A stretch of 64,000 bases of DNA, taken from an uncultured Selenomonadaceae bacterium (GTDB taxonomy: Bacteria > Bacillota > Negativicutes > Selenomonadales > Selenomonadaceae). The stretch spans positions 1-64,000 of the forward strand of contig CAJOGX010000006.1 in assembly GCA_905234175.1 (NCBI GenBank), in the 5' to 3' direction. Shown one piece after another: positions 25,838 through 34,876 of the stretch (positions are counted from its first letter, which is position 1; each line of letters opens with the position of its first letter). The position numbers were made by a program, and so were the translations under genes. Under the pieces are notes generated by a model. That model was not told the DNA's origin, ran no database searches, and saw only the letters and a program-made list of their open reading frames with translations.

Positions 25838-28282
25838 GTGGAAGAATTTGAGTACATGCACGGGAATATCGTGCCGGTGAACCTCGAACACGAAATGAAA
25901 TTTTCTTACATAGATTACGCGATGTCGGTTATCGTGGCGCGGGCGCTGCCGGACGTTCGCGACGGGCTCAAGCCAGTGCACCGGCGCATTCTCTACGCAA
26001 TGCAGGAAGCCGGTATGACCAGCTCGAAGCCGTACAAAAAATCTGCGCGTATCGTCGGCGAAGTTTTAGGTAAGTACCACCCGCACGGCGACAGCTCGGT
26101 TTACGACGCTATCGTCAGAATGGCGCAGGATTTTTCAATGAGATACCAGCTGGCGGACGGGCACGGGAATTTCGGCTCGGTGGACGGCGACCCAGCGGCG
26201 GCAATGCGCTACACCGAAGTCCGCATGTCGAAAATTTCTGAGCTGATGCTGCAGGATATTGACAAGGAAACGGTTGACTTCGTGCCCAACTACGACGAAT
26301 CTTTGAAGGAACCCGCCGTGCTGCCCGCGAAATTTCCTCAGCTTTTGGTCAACGGCACTTCCGGTATCGCCGTCGGTATGGCTACGAACATTCCTCCGCA
26401 CAATCTTTCTGAAGTTATCGACGCCACGCTGACTTTGATTGACAACCCCGACGCCAGCATTAACGAGCTGATTGAAAAAATTCCTGGACCGGATTTCCCG
26501 ACGGCGGCGCAGATTATCGGCAACGAGGGGATTTTGGAGGCGTACCACAACGGGCGCGGCTCTATTCAAATGCGCGCCAGAACTTCAGTTGAATCGCGCG
26601 GCGCCGGTAAGGAACGAATCGTCGTCACCGAACTGCCCTATCAGGTCAACAAGGCGCGGCTGATTGAAAAAATCGCTGAGCTCGTCCGCGATAAAATTAT
26701 CGAAGGCATTACCGACCTGCGCGACGAATCCGACCGCGACGGTATGCGTATCGTTATCGACCTGCGCAAGGATGTCAGCTCGCAAATTATTTTGAATCTG
26801 CTGTTCAAGCATACGCAAATGCAGGACACTTTCGGCGTGATTATGCTGGCGCTCGTTGACGGCAAGCCCAAAATTCTGAATCTCAAGCAGGTTCTGCAGA
26901 ATTACATAAAGCACCAGAAAGAAATTGTCACGCGCCGCACCCGCTTCAACCTTGAACGCGCAAAGGCTCGCGCGCACATTCTCGAAGGGCTCACCAAAGC
27001 GATTGAAAATCTCGACGCGGTTATAACTGTCATTCGCGAAAGTTCCAGCGCCGCCGACGCCAAAACTGCGCTGACTGAAAAATTTGAGCTGAGCGAAATT
27101 CAGGCGCAGGCGATTCTGGATTTGCGCTTACAGAAACTGACCGGCCTCGAACGCGAAAAAATTGAAACGGAATATCGCGAAGTTACCGCCGAAATTCAGA
27201 CGCTCACTGAAATTCTCGGCGACGAAGCTAAAGTTCTGGAAATTATCAAGGCTGAGCTGAGCGCCGTCAGGGAAAAATTTGGCGATAAGCGCCGCACGGA
27301 AATTGTCCTCGAAAAGACGCAGACGAAATTTTCCACGGAAGATCTGATTCACGACGACGAAGTTGTTATCACTCTAACGCGCGGCGGCTACGTCAAGCGG
27401 ATTGGTCTGAGCACTTACAAGAGCCAGCGGCGCGGCGGTATTGGAGTAACCGGCATGAGCACCAAGGCAGAAGATTTCGTTGAAGACATCATGGTTACGA
27501 CCAACCTGCAGACGATTTTATTTTTCACGAATCGCGGCAGAGTTTTCCCGCTCAAAGCCTACGAAGTTGTTGAGTCGAGCCGGACGGCTAAGGGCGTGCC
27601 CGTCGCCAATCTTATTCCGCTGGAGGAAGGGGAAAGAGTTACCGCGATGATTAAAGTCCGCGAATACGACCCGACGCGCTATCTTTTCATGGCGACGAAA
27701 AAAGGTCTCGTTAAGAAAACGCAGCTGTCGGAGTTCAGCTCCATGGCGAAACGCGGTCTGGTTGCGATTAAGCTTACGCGGAACGACGAGCTGATTGGCG
27801 TGAAGTTCACCGAGGGCGAACGCTACGTGATTTTGGGCACGGCGAAGGGCAGAGCGATTGCCTTCGCTGAAGAGGAAGTCCGCGCGAGCGGCAGGGCGAC
27901 GCAGGGAGTCATTGGCATTCGGCTCAAGAAGGGCGATTACGTCGTTGGTATGGACAAGCTCCGCAAAGATTCCGAAGTTCTGACTGTCAGCGAAAACGGC
28001 TTCGGTAAACGCACGCAGGCTGAGGAATTTCGCTCGCAGGGACGCGGCGGACAGGGGCTTATCGCCATGAAAGTTTCCGAGAAAACCGGCGACGTTATCG
28101 GGATTAAAGTCGTGCGCCCAGACCAGGAACTCATGCTCGTCACTACTGAAGGTTTGGTTATCCGCACTAATCTCGACGAAGTTCGCGTCGTCGGCAGGAA
28201 CTCGCAGGGCGTGATTCTCATGAAGACTAAGCCCGAAGATAAAGTTGCGGGGCTGGCGACCGTCACGCTCAAGAACGATTAA
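25838..28282 (+). CDS. gyrA: DNA gyrase subunit A
   Basis: The 814-aa breakage-and-reunion subunit of gyrase, which introduces negative supercoils with GyrB. The catalytic Tyr125 lies in [10 protein letters not shown]. The quinolone-resistance region [10 protein letters not shown] (residues 81-90) carries Ser86 and Asp90, the residues of quinolone-susceptible enzymes. The C-terminal beta-pinwheel carries the GyrA box QRRGGIG near residue 530, which marks it as gyrase rather than topoisomerase IV. It starts with GTG after GAGGTGAGAAT. gyrB is not adjacent, unlike the dnaA-dnaN-recF-gyrB-gyrA order of many Firmicutes. Confidence 0.97.
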   Translation: MEEFEYMHGNIVPVNLEHEMKFSYIDYAMSVIVARALPDVRDGLKPVHRRILYAMQEAGMTSSKPYKKSARIVGEVLGKYHPHGDSSVYDAIVRMAQDFSMRYQLADGHGNFGSVDGDPAAAMRYTEVRMSKISELMLQDIDKETVDFVPNYDESLKEPAVLPAKFPQLLVNGTSGIAVGMATNIPPHNLSEVIDATLTLIDNPDASINELIEKIPGPDFPTAAQIIGNEGILEAYHNGRGSIQMRARTSVESRGAGKERIVVTELPYQVNKARLIEKIAELVRDKIIEGITDLRDESDRDGMRIVIDLRKDVSSQIILNLLFKHTQMQDTFGVIMLALVDGKPKILNLKQVLQNYIKHQKEIVTRRTRFNLERAKARAHILEGLTKAIENLDAVITVIRESSSAADAKTALTEKFELSEIQAQAILDLRLQKLTGLEREKIETEYREVTAEIQTLTEILGDEAKVLEIIKAELSAVREKFGDKRRTEIVLEKTQTKFSTEDLIHDDEVVITLTRGGYVKRIGLSTYKSQRRGGIGVTGMSTKAEDFVEDIMVTTNLQTILFFTNRGRVFPLKAYEVVESSRTAKGVPVANLIPLEEGERVTAMIKVREYDPTRYLFMATKKGLVKKTQLSEFSSMAKRGLVAIKLTRNDELIGVKFTEGERYVILGTAKGRAIAFAEEEVRASGRATQGVIGIRLKKGDYVVGMDKLRKDSEVLTVSENGFGKRTQAEEFRSQGRGGQGLIAMKVSEKTGDVIGIKVVRPDQELMLVTTEGLVIRTNLDEVRVVGRNSQGVILMKTKPEDKVAGLATVTLKND

Positions 28283-28302
28283 ATTTTTTCCCGCACTAAA
28301 AA

Positions 28303-28338
28303 AGACGCTCTGATTTTCGTCGGAGCGTCTGATTTTTT
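28303..28338. terminator. Bidirectional terminator between gyrA and the hydrogenase operon
   Basis: AGACGCTC (28303-28310) pairs with GAGCGTCT (28323-28330), followed by GATTTTTTT on the plus strand. An A-run before the stem gives a T-run on the minus strand. It can therefore end both the gyrA transcript and the convergent hydrogenase transcript. Confidence 0.85.
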
Positions 28339-28352
28339 TATGTTAAAAAATT

Positions 28353-29045
28353 TTATTCAAGCTCTTTGGCGTCTTTGGGCGTATGCGCCAGAATTTTTTT
28401 GCCGCTGAACATGCTGGAGACTTCGCTCTCGCCTTCCATGAACTCCGCGCGAATGACCATGTAAATGTGACCAATCGCGAAGAGGATTATGAACCACGCA
28501 ACGTAGTGGTGGACGTAGTGCGACATCATTTCGCTGCCGAGGACGGTGTTGACCCAGCCGAAAAGTTTGCCGCCGACGCCGGAAGGATTTGTCATGAAGT
28601 ACATTGCGAAGCCGGTTAAAATTTCAATCGCCAGAAATGCGTAGAGCGCGGCGTAGGACATGCGAGCCAGCGGGTTGCGAAGGAAGGATGCGTGGTGCGG
28701 TTTCAGTAACATGTAATGGAGCGCCACGTCAACCGTTTCTTCGTAGAAATGCCCTTCCCAGACGCGCGGGAAAAGTCTGTCGCCCTTGTTGACGATAAAG
28801 CCGTAGATTCTCAGTATGAGCGACGCGCATAGTATAAACGCCGCCGTGAAGTGAATATCGCGCACCAAATCCATTGAAGTTATCGTGAAGAACGGCTCCG
28901 TCGTCGAAACGTTCATCGGCTTGGTTATCAGCAGCCCCGTGATAAACAGCACGACGATCATCGCCGCCATTATCCAGTGGAAAATGCGCAGGAACGGGCT
29001 GAAAATGTAGTACTCCTTTCGCTTGACTTCCCTGACTGATTTCAT
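28353..29045 (-). CDS. hyaC: [NiFe] hydrogenase b-type cytochrome subunit
   Basis: A 230-aa membrane cytochrome b that anchors the periplasmic hydrogenase and passes its electrons to the quinone pool. Four hydrophobic segments are visible, near residues 20-40, 60-80, 125-150 and 180-200. Candidate haem histidines sit in RIFHWIMA, DIHFTAAF and HYVHHYVAW. The ATG at 29045 is preferred over the in-frame GTG at 29054. The AGGAGG ribosome site is built from the last two Arg codons of the large subunit gene, eight bases before this ATG, whereas the GTG overlaps it. The gene is the last of the operon before the terminator at 28.3 kb. Confidence 0.92.
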   Translation of the reverse strand: MKSVREVKRKEYYIFSPFLRIFHWIMAAMIVVLFITGLLITKPMNVSTTEPFFTITSMDLVRDIHFTAAFILCASLILRIYGFIVNKGDRLFPRVWEGHFYEETVDVALHYMLLKPHHASFLRNPLARMSYAALYAFLAIEILTGFAMYFMTNPSGVGGKLFGWVNTVLGSEMMSHYVHHYVAWFIILFAIGHIYMVIRAEFMEGESEVSSMFSGKKILAHTPKDAKELE

Positions 29046-29050
29046 CTGGC

Positions 29051-30943
29051 TCACCTCCTGTAGGGGTCGGTCGAAACTACGCCAATTTCCTCGCCCTTAG
29101 CGTTGTAAATGTGCGTGGCGCAGGCAAGGCACGGGTCGAAGGAGCGAATGACGCGGGCAATTTCCAGCGGCTTATTCGAGTCGGTAACGTGCGTGTCAAT
29201 CATCGCCTGTTCGTAGGCGCCGTGACCGGCAGTGTCGTCGCGCGGGCAGGCGTTCCAGGTCGTGGGGACAACGCACTGATAGTTATCAATCTTGCCGTCT
29301 TTGATAACAACCCAGTGGCTGAGGCCGCCGCGCGGGGCTTCGTACAGACCGACGCCGTGGCATTCCTTCGCCCAGGTTTCGGGGAACCATTTTTCGTTGT
29401 TCATCGTGGCGGTATCGCCGTTTTTGATATTCGCCACGAGCTTATCGAAGAAAAATCTGTTGACTTCGGCGGCAACCTGAGCGGCGAGGCAGCGGCAGGC
29501 AGTGCGTCCAACCATTGTCGTCATCCACGTTTCCGCCGGTACGCCCAGCACGCCGGTTACCGCGTTAATCTGGTCGAGCATCATTTTTTCAGCCCACGTC
29601 GGCTCCGGCAGCAAGCCTTTCTGCGCCTTCGTGTAAATCACAATGTAACTCGCCAGCGGCCCCACTTCGCAGAGCTTGCCCTTCCACTTCGGCGTTTTCA
29701 GCCAGGAATATTTTCCGCCCTCGTTGAGCGTCTCCCACATAGTCGGCGTGCCGGTCTTCGGCCCCGTGTAGTTCTGCTTCGTAATTCCGTCCCACGGGTG
29801 TAAATCTTTGTGGTCAGGGTATTCGTACCACGCATGCTCAACGCCCTCGGTGACAACGCTGTTATCGCGCAAATCTTCCGCCGTGAAGTCGTAGAATTTG
29901 GCATTGGCGACGCCCTTAGCGAAATCTTCCACGACGCCGTTGGAGCGAATCAGCAGGTTGTTGAAGTAGCCGCCGCTCTGGGACGTGCCGCGATAGCCTT
30001 CCAGCGGGTAGTCGCCGAAAGCCATTGCGCGAACTTTGGACAAGCCGCCGCCGTCGATTTTGCCAGCCTTGACGTACAGGTTACCAATCGCAATCAGGTC
30101 GGGCAGGTAGTAATTGTTGACGAGCGAGCGGGCGAAATTAATTGCGCGGTCGACGATAGCGAGGCGGGCGGTGTTTACCGGCGCGTTGCCGTCGTTCATT
30201 GAAATCGCGCAGGGGACGCCGCCAACTACGTAGTGCGGGTGCGGATTTTTACCGCCGAAAACTACGTGCGGCGTGACAATTTCGCGCTGCTTGTCGAGCA
30301 TTTCAAGATAGTGCGCAACCGCCAGCAGATGAACTTCCGGCGGCAGAATTTTGTAATCTGGGTGATCCCACCACTGCGCCGCGAAAATTCCGAGCTGGCC
30401 GCTGTCGACTATCGCCTTGACTTTCGCCTGAATCGCCGCGAAGTAAGGAGCCGTTGCCGCTGGGAAGTCGTGCGGATAAGCTTCCGTTGAAATTTCGCTG
30501 GGAACTCTGAACGGCAGCCGGTACGCATTTATCAGCGAAACTTGCAGGTCTGCCGTCTTAGCGGGGTCAGCCGCCAGCGCCTCCACGGGGCTTACCCAGT
30601 CCAGCGCGTGCAGGTGATAAAAATGTATGATATGGTCTTGAACTGTCAGCGTCGCCGCCATGATGTTGCGGATATAATTCGCGTTGTTGGGAATGGAAAT
30701 ATCCAGCGCGTCTTCAACGGCACGAACGGACGCCAGCGCGTGAGCAGTGGTACAGACGCCGCAGATTCGCTGAATGTACGCCCAGGCGTCGCGCGGGTCA
30801 CGGTCCTTCATGATAAGTTCCAAACCGCGCCAGGCAGTGCCGCTCGACAGCGCGTCGGTTACCGTGCCGTCAGATTCAACGTCAATTTCAACGCGCAGGT
30901 GCCCCTCGATTCTGGTTATGGGGTCTACAACTACGTGTGCCAT
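29051..30943 (-). CDS. hyaB: [NiFe] hydrogenase large subunit
   Basis: A 630-aa catalytic subunit that oxidises hydrogen at a Ni-Fe site. The four metal-binding cysteines are visible: C61 and C64 in RICGVCTTAH, and C605 and C608 in DPCLACATH. A 19-residue tail follows His611. In this family it is removed by a dedicated protease after nickel insertion. The motifs fit membrane-bound uptake (group 1) hydrogenases. The last codons encode Arg-Arg as AGG-AGG and serve as the ribosome site of the cytochrome gene. No maturation protease or hyp gene is found in the window, so maturation factors must be encoded elsewhere. Confidence 0.96.
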   Translation of the reverse strand: MAHVVVDPITRIEGHLRVEIDVESDGTVTDALSSGTAWRGLELIMKDRDPRDAWAYIQRICGVCTTAHALASVRAVEDALDISIPNNANYIRNIMAATLTVQDHIIHFYHLHALDWVSPVEALAADPAKTADLQVSLINAYRLPFRVPSEISTEAYPHDFPAATAPYFAAIQAKVKAIVDSGQLGIFAAQWWDHPDYKILPPEVHLLAVAHYLEMLDKQREIVTPHVVFGGKNPHPHYVVGGVPCAISMNDGNAPVNTARLAIVDRAINFARSLVNNYYLPDLIAIGNLYVKAGKIDGGGLSKVRAMAFGDYPLEGYRGTSQSGGYFNNLLIRSNGVVEDFAKGVANAKFYDFTAEDLRDNSVVTEGVEHAWYEYPDHKDLHPWDGITKQNYTGPKTGTPTMWETLNEGGKYSWLKTPKWKGKLCEVGPLASYIVIYTKAQKGLLPEPTWAEKMMLDQINAVTGVLGVPAETWMTTMVGRTACRCLAAQVAAEVNRFFFDKLVANIKNGDTATMNNEKWFPETWAKECHGVGLYEAPRGGLSHWVVIKDGKIDNYQCVVPTTWNACPRDDTAGHGAYEQAMIDTHVTDSNKPLEIARVIRSFDPCLACATHIYNAKGEEIGVVSTDPYRR

Positions 30944-30955
30944 TTAAAATTCACC

Positions 30956-32041
30956 TCATTTATCGTCGTGTTCTTCTTCGAGCAGGTTGTCGCGGCTATT
31001 GCGCTGGATTATACTGGCGACCGCGTGAGCGCCAACGCCGGCGGCAGTCATCACGCCAAGCGCCACGCCAATTTTATCAGCGTCACCGATTTTCCCGTAC
31101 TGAGGCAGGCGTGCAGAGAACGGCACTTCGTCCCAGAAATGCGCGTTGGAACAGCCAATGCACGCCGCGCCGCTTTGAATTGGATAGCTCATGCCCTGCC
31201 ACCAGCGCAGGTTGCCGCAGGAATTGTAAGTTTCGGGGCCGCGACAGCCGAGCTTGTACAGGCACCAGCCAGCCTTGGAACCGGCGTCGTCGTACGTTTC
31301 CGCGAACATTCCCGCATCGAAGAACGGGCGGCGGTAGCAAGTGTCGTGAATCCTGTTGCCGAAGAACTGTTTCGGGCGTCCGTCACCGTCGAGCGGCGGC
31401 ACTGAGCCGAAAAGCGCCACGTGCATAACCACGCCGGTCATGACTTCAGGAATTGGCGGGCAGCCAGGAACTTTCACGACGGGCTTGCCGCCAACGAAAT
31501 GTTCAATTCCCGCCGAGCCGGTAGGATTGGGCGCCGCCGCCTGTATTCCGCCGTAAGCCGAGCAGCTCCCGTAAGCGATAATCGCCGCCGCGCCCTTCGC
31601 CGCCTTGTCCAGCAAATGTAAAAAGGTATGCCCGCCCGACATGCAGTGCACGCCGCTTTCCTTCGTCGCCACCGCGCCTTCCACGCATAAAATATAATTG
31701 CCGTAGTATTTTGTAATGGTTTCGTCGAGGTGAGCTTCAAACGGCGCTCCGCAAGCCGCGCTCAACAAATGGTCGTACTCCAGCGCGATATTCGTCAGCA
31801 CCAAATCCGACGCCAAAGGTGACGCCGAGCGTATGAATGATTCGTCGCAGCCCGTGCATTCGTGCCCGTGTATCCAGATGACTACCGGCAGCGGCTTCGT
31901 CTCCGCCGCCTCCACCACTTTTGAAAACATGTCCGTGCTCAGACCCATGAGCGACGTTAAGGTTACGCAGCCTTTCAGAAAACTACGGCGGCTCAAGCCT
32001 CGTCTAAGGTATGCTTCCCACAAACTCTCCCGTTTTTCCAA
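30956..32041 (-). CDS. hyaA: [NiFe] hydrogenase small subunit, Tat-exported
   Basis: A 361-aa Fe-S electron-transfer subunit. The twin-arginine signal is LSRRSFLKG at residues 16-24. Cysteine ligands of the proximal cluster begin at GHECTGCDES. Medial and distal cluster segments follow (GCPPIPE, CLYKLGCRGPETYNSCG, GAACIGCSN). A C-terminal hydrophobic helix (GVMTAAGVGAHAVASII) anchors it to the membrane. The TTG at 32041 is chosen because AAGGAGGGG lies six bases before it. An in-frame GTG at 32104 would add 21 residues and follows the previous gene by only 3 nt without a ribosome site. The complex would face the periplasm, with the large subunit carried along by the Tat signal. Confidence 0.93.
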   Translation of the reverse strand: MEKRESLWEAYLRRGLSRRSFLKGCVTLTSLMGLSTDMFSKVVEAAETKPLPVVIWIHGHECTGCDESFIRSASPLASDLVLTNIALEYDHLLSAACGAPFEAHLDETITKYYGNYILCVEGAVATKESGVHCMSGGHTFLHLLDKAAKGAAAIIAYGSCSAYGGIQAAAPNPTGSAGIEHFVGGKPVVKVPGCPPIPEVMTGVVMHVALFGSVPPLDGDGRPKQFFGNRIHDTCYRRPFFDAGMFAETYDDAGSKAGWCLYKLGCRGPETYNSCGNLRWWQGMSYPIQSGAACIGCSNAHFWDEVPFSARLPQYGKIGDADKIGVALGVMTAAGVGAHAVASIIQRNSRDNLLEEEHDDK

Positions 32042-32107
32042 CTTCCGCCCCTCCTTAAAAATTTCTTGTTGAAAAATTCGCCGCGCCAATTCTTTTTCCT
32101 GCACGTT

Positions 32108-32485
32108 TCATATGTGGAAGTGGTTCATCATTTTTTCCGTCAGCGCCCGCGCGTCGTCCGCCTTATGCGCCAGCAGATATTCCAGCGTCGTGCGGTTGAA
32201 GAATGACGTGACCGGCACGTAGCGATTATATTTTCTGAAGTCGCCCCAAATCATCAGCTTGGCGTTCAGCTTTCTGAAATCTTCCAGCGTCGCGCCGTGC
32301 TTCACTAAAATTCTGTTCAGTAAAAAATCTTCCCGCACCGCCGCAAAAATTTCCTCGACCAGCACAGGATTTTTAAAATCGCCCTCGTACTTTTCTATCA
32401 GCGCCACAGATTTTCTCGACATGCGCAGCGCTCGCGCGATTCCAAGTGCGAACACCGCCACGATTACTATCAAAAAAAGTTGCAC
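32108..32485 (-). CDS. Small membrane-anchored protein upstream of the hydrogenase
   Basis: A 125-aa protein that I do not recognise. Residues 2-18 are a single hydrophobic segment. The rest is a charged, mostly helical cytoplasmic or periplasmic domain with the segments FKNPVLVEEIFAAVRED, LLNRILVKHGATLEDFRKLN and YVPVTSFFNRTTLEYLL. It starts with GTG after GGAGGGAAGCCG. It is first in the run leading to hyaA-hyaB-hyaC, with 66 nt to the small subunit start, so a role in assembling or tethering the hydrogenase is plausible but unproven. It does not look like a HyaD-type protease or a HyaE/HyaF chaperone. Confidence 0.7.
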   Translation of the reverse strand: MQLFLIVIVAVFALGIARALRMSRKSVALIEKYEGDFKNPVLVEEIFAAVREDFLLNRILVKHGATLEDFRKLNAKLMIWGDFRKYNRYVPVTSFFNRTTLEYLLAHKADDARALTEKMMNHFHI

Positions 32486-32570
32486 CGGCTTCCCTCCGTG
32501 TGGTATTATTCAAAGCAAAAAACGTGTGTGAGCTTTGGAATATTTTAGCACAGTGGAGGTTTTTCGCAAA

Positions 32571-33284
32571 ATGGAAATTGCCAAGCCAGGCACTTTTTAC
32601 GGCATTGGCGTCGGCCCTGGCGACCCCGAACTTTTGACCGTCAAGGCTATCAGCGCCATTAAAAATTCTGCCGTCATTATCGCGCCAAAAACTGAAAAGA
32701 AGGAAGGCAGTGTCGCGCTGACTATCGCCCAGCCCTACCTTCGCGCGGACGTTGAAATTGTTTACCAGACGTTCCCGATGGTTCGCAACTTTGAAGAGCT
32801 CCCCGAAGTTTTTGAAGACAACAAGCGGGAAATTCTTTCGCACCTGCACGCCGGTAAAAACGTCGCGTTCCTGACGCTCGGCGACCCGATGTTTTACAGC
32901 ACGTACATTTATATTTTCCGCCTGCTCAGAAATTCCGGCGTCACGATTGAAACTGTCCCTGGCGTGCCGGCTTTTTTGGCTATCGCCAGCCGCCTCGGTT
33001 ACCCGCTCGCTTACGGCAACGACATTCTGACGGTTATCCCAGCGACTGCCGACCGCGATAAAATTTCCGACGCGCTGAAAAAATCTGACGCCACGGTTTT
33101 GATGAAGGTCTACAAAAATTTCGGCGAAGTCGTTGACGCGCTCACCGCTGAAAATATGACAGCCGCCGCCGTTCTCGTAAGCCGCTGCGGGCTCGCTGAC
33201 GAAAAAATTATCGCCGACCTCGCCGCGCACAAAGCCGATGCGCTCAACTACCTTTCCACGATTCTCACCAGAAGGAGCGATTGA
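32571..33284 (+). CDS. cbiL: Precorrin-2 / cobalt-factor II C20-methyltransferase
   Basis: A 237-aa SAM-dependent tetrapyrrole methylase that methylates C20 of precorrin-2 or cobalt-factor II in corrin ring synthesis. Visible motifs are FYGIGVGPGDPELLTVKA at the N-terminus, the TLGDPMFYSTYIYIFRLL loop near residue 105, and ETVPGVPAFLAIASR. The ATG at 32571 has GGAGGT ten bases before it. An in-frame upstream extension from 32535 has no ribosome site. The next gene, 3 nt downstream, encodes a B12/siderophore-type binding lipoprotein, consistent with a cobalamin context. The remaining cob/cbi genes are not in the window and no B12 riboswitch fits in the 85-nt gap. Confidence 0.92.
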   Translation: MEIAKPGTFYGIGVGPGDPELLTVKAISAIKNSAVIIAPKTEKKEGSVALTIAQPYLRADVEIVYQTFPMVRNFEELPEVFEDNKREILSHLHAGKNVAFLTLGDPMFYSTYIYIFRLLRNSGVTIETVPGVPAFLAIASRLGYPLAYGNDILTVIPATADRDKISDALKKSDATVLMKVYKNFGEVVDALTAENMTAAAVLVSRCGLADEKIIADLAAHKADALNYLSTILTRRSD

Positions 33285-33287
33285 GCT

Positions 33288-34217
33288 ATGAAAAAAATTT
33301 TCGCCTTAGTGCTGGCCGCCGCGCTGATTTTTACCGGCTGCGGCGACAACTCAACCGCCATCACTGATTCTGACAGTTTCGCCGTGATTCAGGACGACGC
33401 TGGCAGGGAAGTCACGCTTGCCGAAAAGCCCGCGCGAATTGCCGTAACGTCTGCCTCGTTCCTTGAGCCGCTGCACGAACTCGGCGCCAATATCGTCGGG
33501 CGGCCGGATTCTAAAAACAACACGCCGGATTGGGCGAAGGATATTTCCAGCGTCGGGCAGGTTTATCAGATTGACGTTGAACGGCTGCTCGCGTGCCAGC
33601 CGGATTTGGTTATCGTCAACAAGGGAATGAATGAGCGTCTGCTTAACGTGCTGGCTGAAAATAAAATTCCGGCGCTCGTAACCGAAATGAAAACTTACGC
33701 CGAAGTTCAGCACACGCTCAGAAATTTCGCGCAGGTTACCAGCAGTATCGATACCGCCGAGCAGCTCATTGACCAGATGGATGACGATATTCAGGGCGTT
33801 ATCGCCAGCATTCCGCACGAGAAAAAGCGCGTGGCGATTCTGCACAGCACGGCGCAGGGCTTGAGCGTTCAGCTGGAAGGAAGTATCGCCGGCTGTATCG
33901 TTGAAATGCTCGGCTGGGAAAACGTCGCCGCCGGTATGACGCCGCTGGAAAATAATCCCGACGCCGCGCCCTACAGTATGGAAACGCTCGCCGCGCAAAA
34001 TCCCGAAATTATTTTCGTGACAAGCATGGGCAACGCTGACGAGATTGAAAAAAATATGCGGGAGGCGATTGAAACCAACGACGCGTGGCAGGCGATTGGC
34101 GCCGTTAAAAATAATCAGCTGTATTACCTGCCGCAAAATCTTTTTCTGCTCAGCCCAGGTCTGAATTATCCGGCGGCGGTGGAGTACGTTGCAAAATTAA
34201 TTTATCCGGCGTCTTGA
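33288..34217 (+). CDS. Cobalamin/iron-type ABC transporter substrate-binding lipoprotein (BtuF-like)
   Basis: A 309-aa lipoprotein with a lipobox Thr-Gly-Cys at residues 18-20 (IFTGCGDN). The periplasmic-binding protein fold of the BtuF/FepB class follows: the DDAGREVTLAEKPARIAV opening, VGQVYQIDVERLLACQPDLVIV, and a long central helix (TAEQLIDQMDDDIQGVIASI) linking the two lobes. The ligand could be cobalamin or a ferric chelate. Pairing with cbiL favours a corrinoid. The matching permease and ATPase genes are absent from the window. It overlaps no neighbour. Part of its 3' end appears again about 110 nt downstream as a short imperfect repeat. Confidence 0.85.
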   Translation: MKKIFALVLAAALIFTGCGDNSTAITDSDSFAVIQDDAGREVTLAEKPARIAVTSASFLEPLHELGANIVGRPDSKNNTPDWAKDISSVGQVYQIDVERLLACQPDLVIVNKGMNERLLNVLAENKIPALVTEMKTYAEVQHTLRNFAQVTSSIDTAEQLIDQMDDDIQGVIASIPHEKKRVAILHSTAQGLSVQLEGSIAGCIVEMLGWENVAAGMTPLENNPDAAPYSMETLAAQNPEIIFVTSMGNADEIEKNMREAIETNDAWQAIGAVKNNQLYYLPQNLFLLSPGLNYPAAVEYVAKLIYPAS

Positions 34218-34328
34218 AATTCTCTAAACAAATCTGATATACTTTTAGCGTAAGAAAATTTTTGCGAAACCTAAATTTTTTTCGGGGCGGCGCGCAGCCG
34301 ACGGAATTAATTTATCTGGCGCTTGAAA
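34196..34328 (+). repeat. Imperfect direct repeat of the lipoprotein gene 3' end
   Basis: AATTAATTTATCCGGCGTCTTGAAA around 34197-34219 recurs with few changes as AATTAATTTATCTGGCGCTTGAAA around 34305-34328. Each copy ends in a TTGAAA that serves as a -35 box. Confidence 0.7.
34214..34243 (+). promoter_or_regulatory. Upstream promoter of the YopX-like gene
   Basis: TTGAAA (34214-34219), an 18-nt spacer, then the extended -10 TGATATACT (34235-34243). Confidence 0.5.
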
Positions 34329-34351
34329 ACAGTTCATCTTTGGTGTAAAAT
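34323..34351 (+). promoter_or_regulatory. Downstream promoter of the YopX-like gene
   Basis: TTGAAA (34323-34328), a 17-nt spacer and TAAAAT (34346-34351), about 49 nt before the ATG. Confidence 0.55.
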
Positions 34352-34399
34352 TTACTGAAAACTTTCTACTTCATATAAATCGGATGGGGGGTGTTTCTA

Positions 34400-34876
34400 A
34401 TGGCTGAACGTGAAATAAAGTACCGTGGACTGAAAACTTTCCAGATCTTCAACGGCGAAACCAACAGCGTCTGGATTTACGGCTTCTACCTGAAACGCGG
34501 CACTTACGGCGACCCAGGACCGCAGGCTCACATTTTCGTTTACGAGAATGGCTACGAAGGTTATCGCGTTGAAGCCGAAACGATAGGACAGTTCACCGGT
34601 TTATTGGACAAAGAGGGGCAGGAAATTTACGAGGACGACATAATTTCATTTGACGATGGTAAGATTGGTGTGGTGGAGTTTTCCCGAGGGTGCTTCGTTG
34701 TGCGCTACGGGAAAAACAAAGCCGTCAGATCGCTGTATGAAATCAACAACTGGAGCTTGAAAGTCCTTGGCAACCGCTTTGAAAATCCAGAGCTACTCGG
34801 TGAACAAACTGTCGCAAAAAAGTTGGACGATACGATTCAGATTTTCGAGTCGATGACCTACGAGAGGAGCGAATAA
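34400..34876 (+). CDS. YopX-like protein (phage-associated family)
   Basis: A 158-aa protein with the core of the YopX family, best known from Bacillus phage SPbeta-type elements: QFTGLLDKEGQEIYEDDIISF near residue 70 and a preceding KYRGLKTFQIFNGETN segment. The function of the family is unknown. No other phage gene (integrase, terminase, capsid) is nearby, so this is an isolated or domesticated copy. The ATG at 34400 has GGGGGGTG six bases upstream. The adjacent exported-protein ATG follows its stop codon immediately, so the two genes are probably expressed together from the tandem promoters upstream. Confidence 0.75.
   Translation: MAEREIKYRGLKTFQIFNGETNSVWIYGFYLKRGTYGDPGPQAHIFVYENGYEGYRVEAETIGQFTGLLDKEGQEIYEDDIISFDDGKIGVVEFSRGCFVVRYGKNKAVRSLYEINNWSLKVLGNRFENPELLGEQTVAKKLDDTIQIFESMTYERSE

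Noticed and set aside
32486..32570. B12 riboswitch upstream of the corrin methyltransferase
   Set aside because: The 85-nt divergent gap is too short for a cobalamin riboswitch and lacks the B12 box.
34400..34876. Evidence for a prophage
   Set aside because: The YopX-like gene stands alone among housekeeping genes. No integrase, att-site pair or structural genes were seen.
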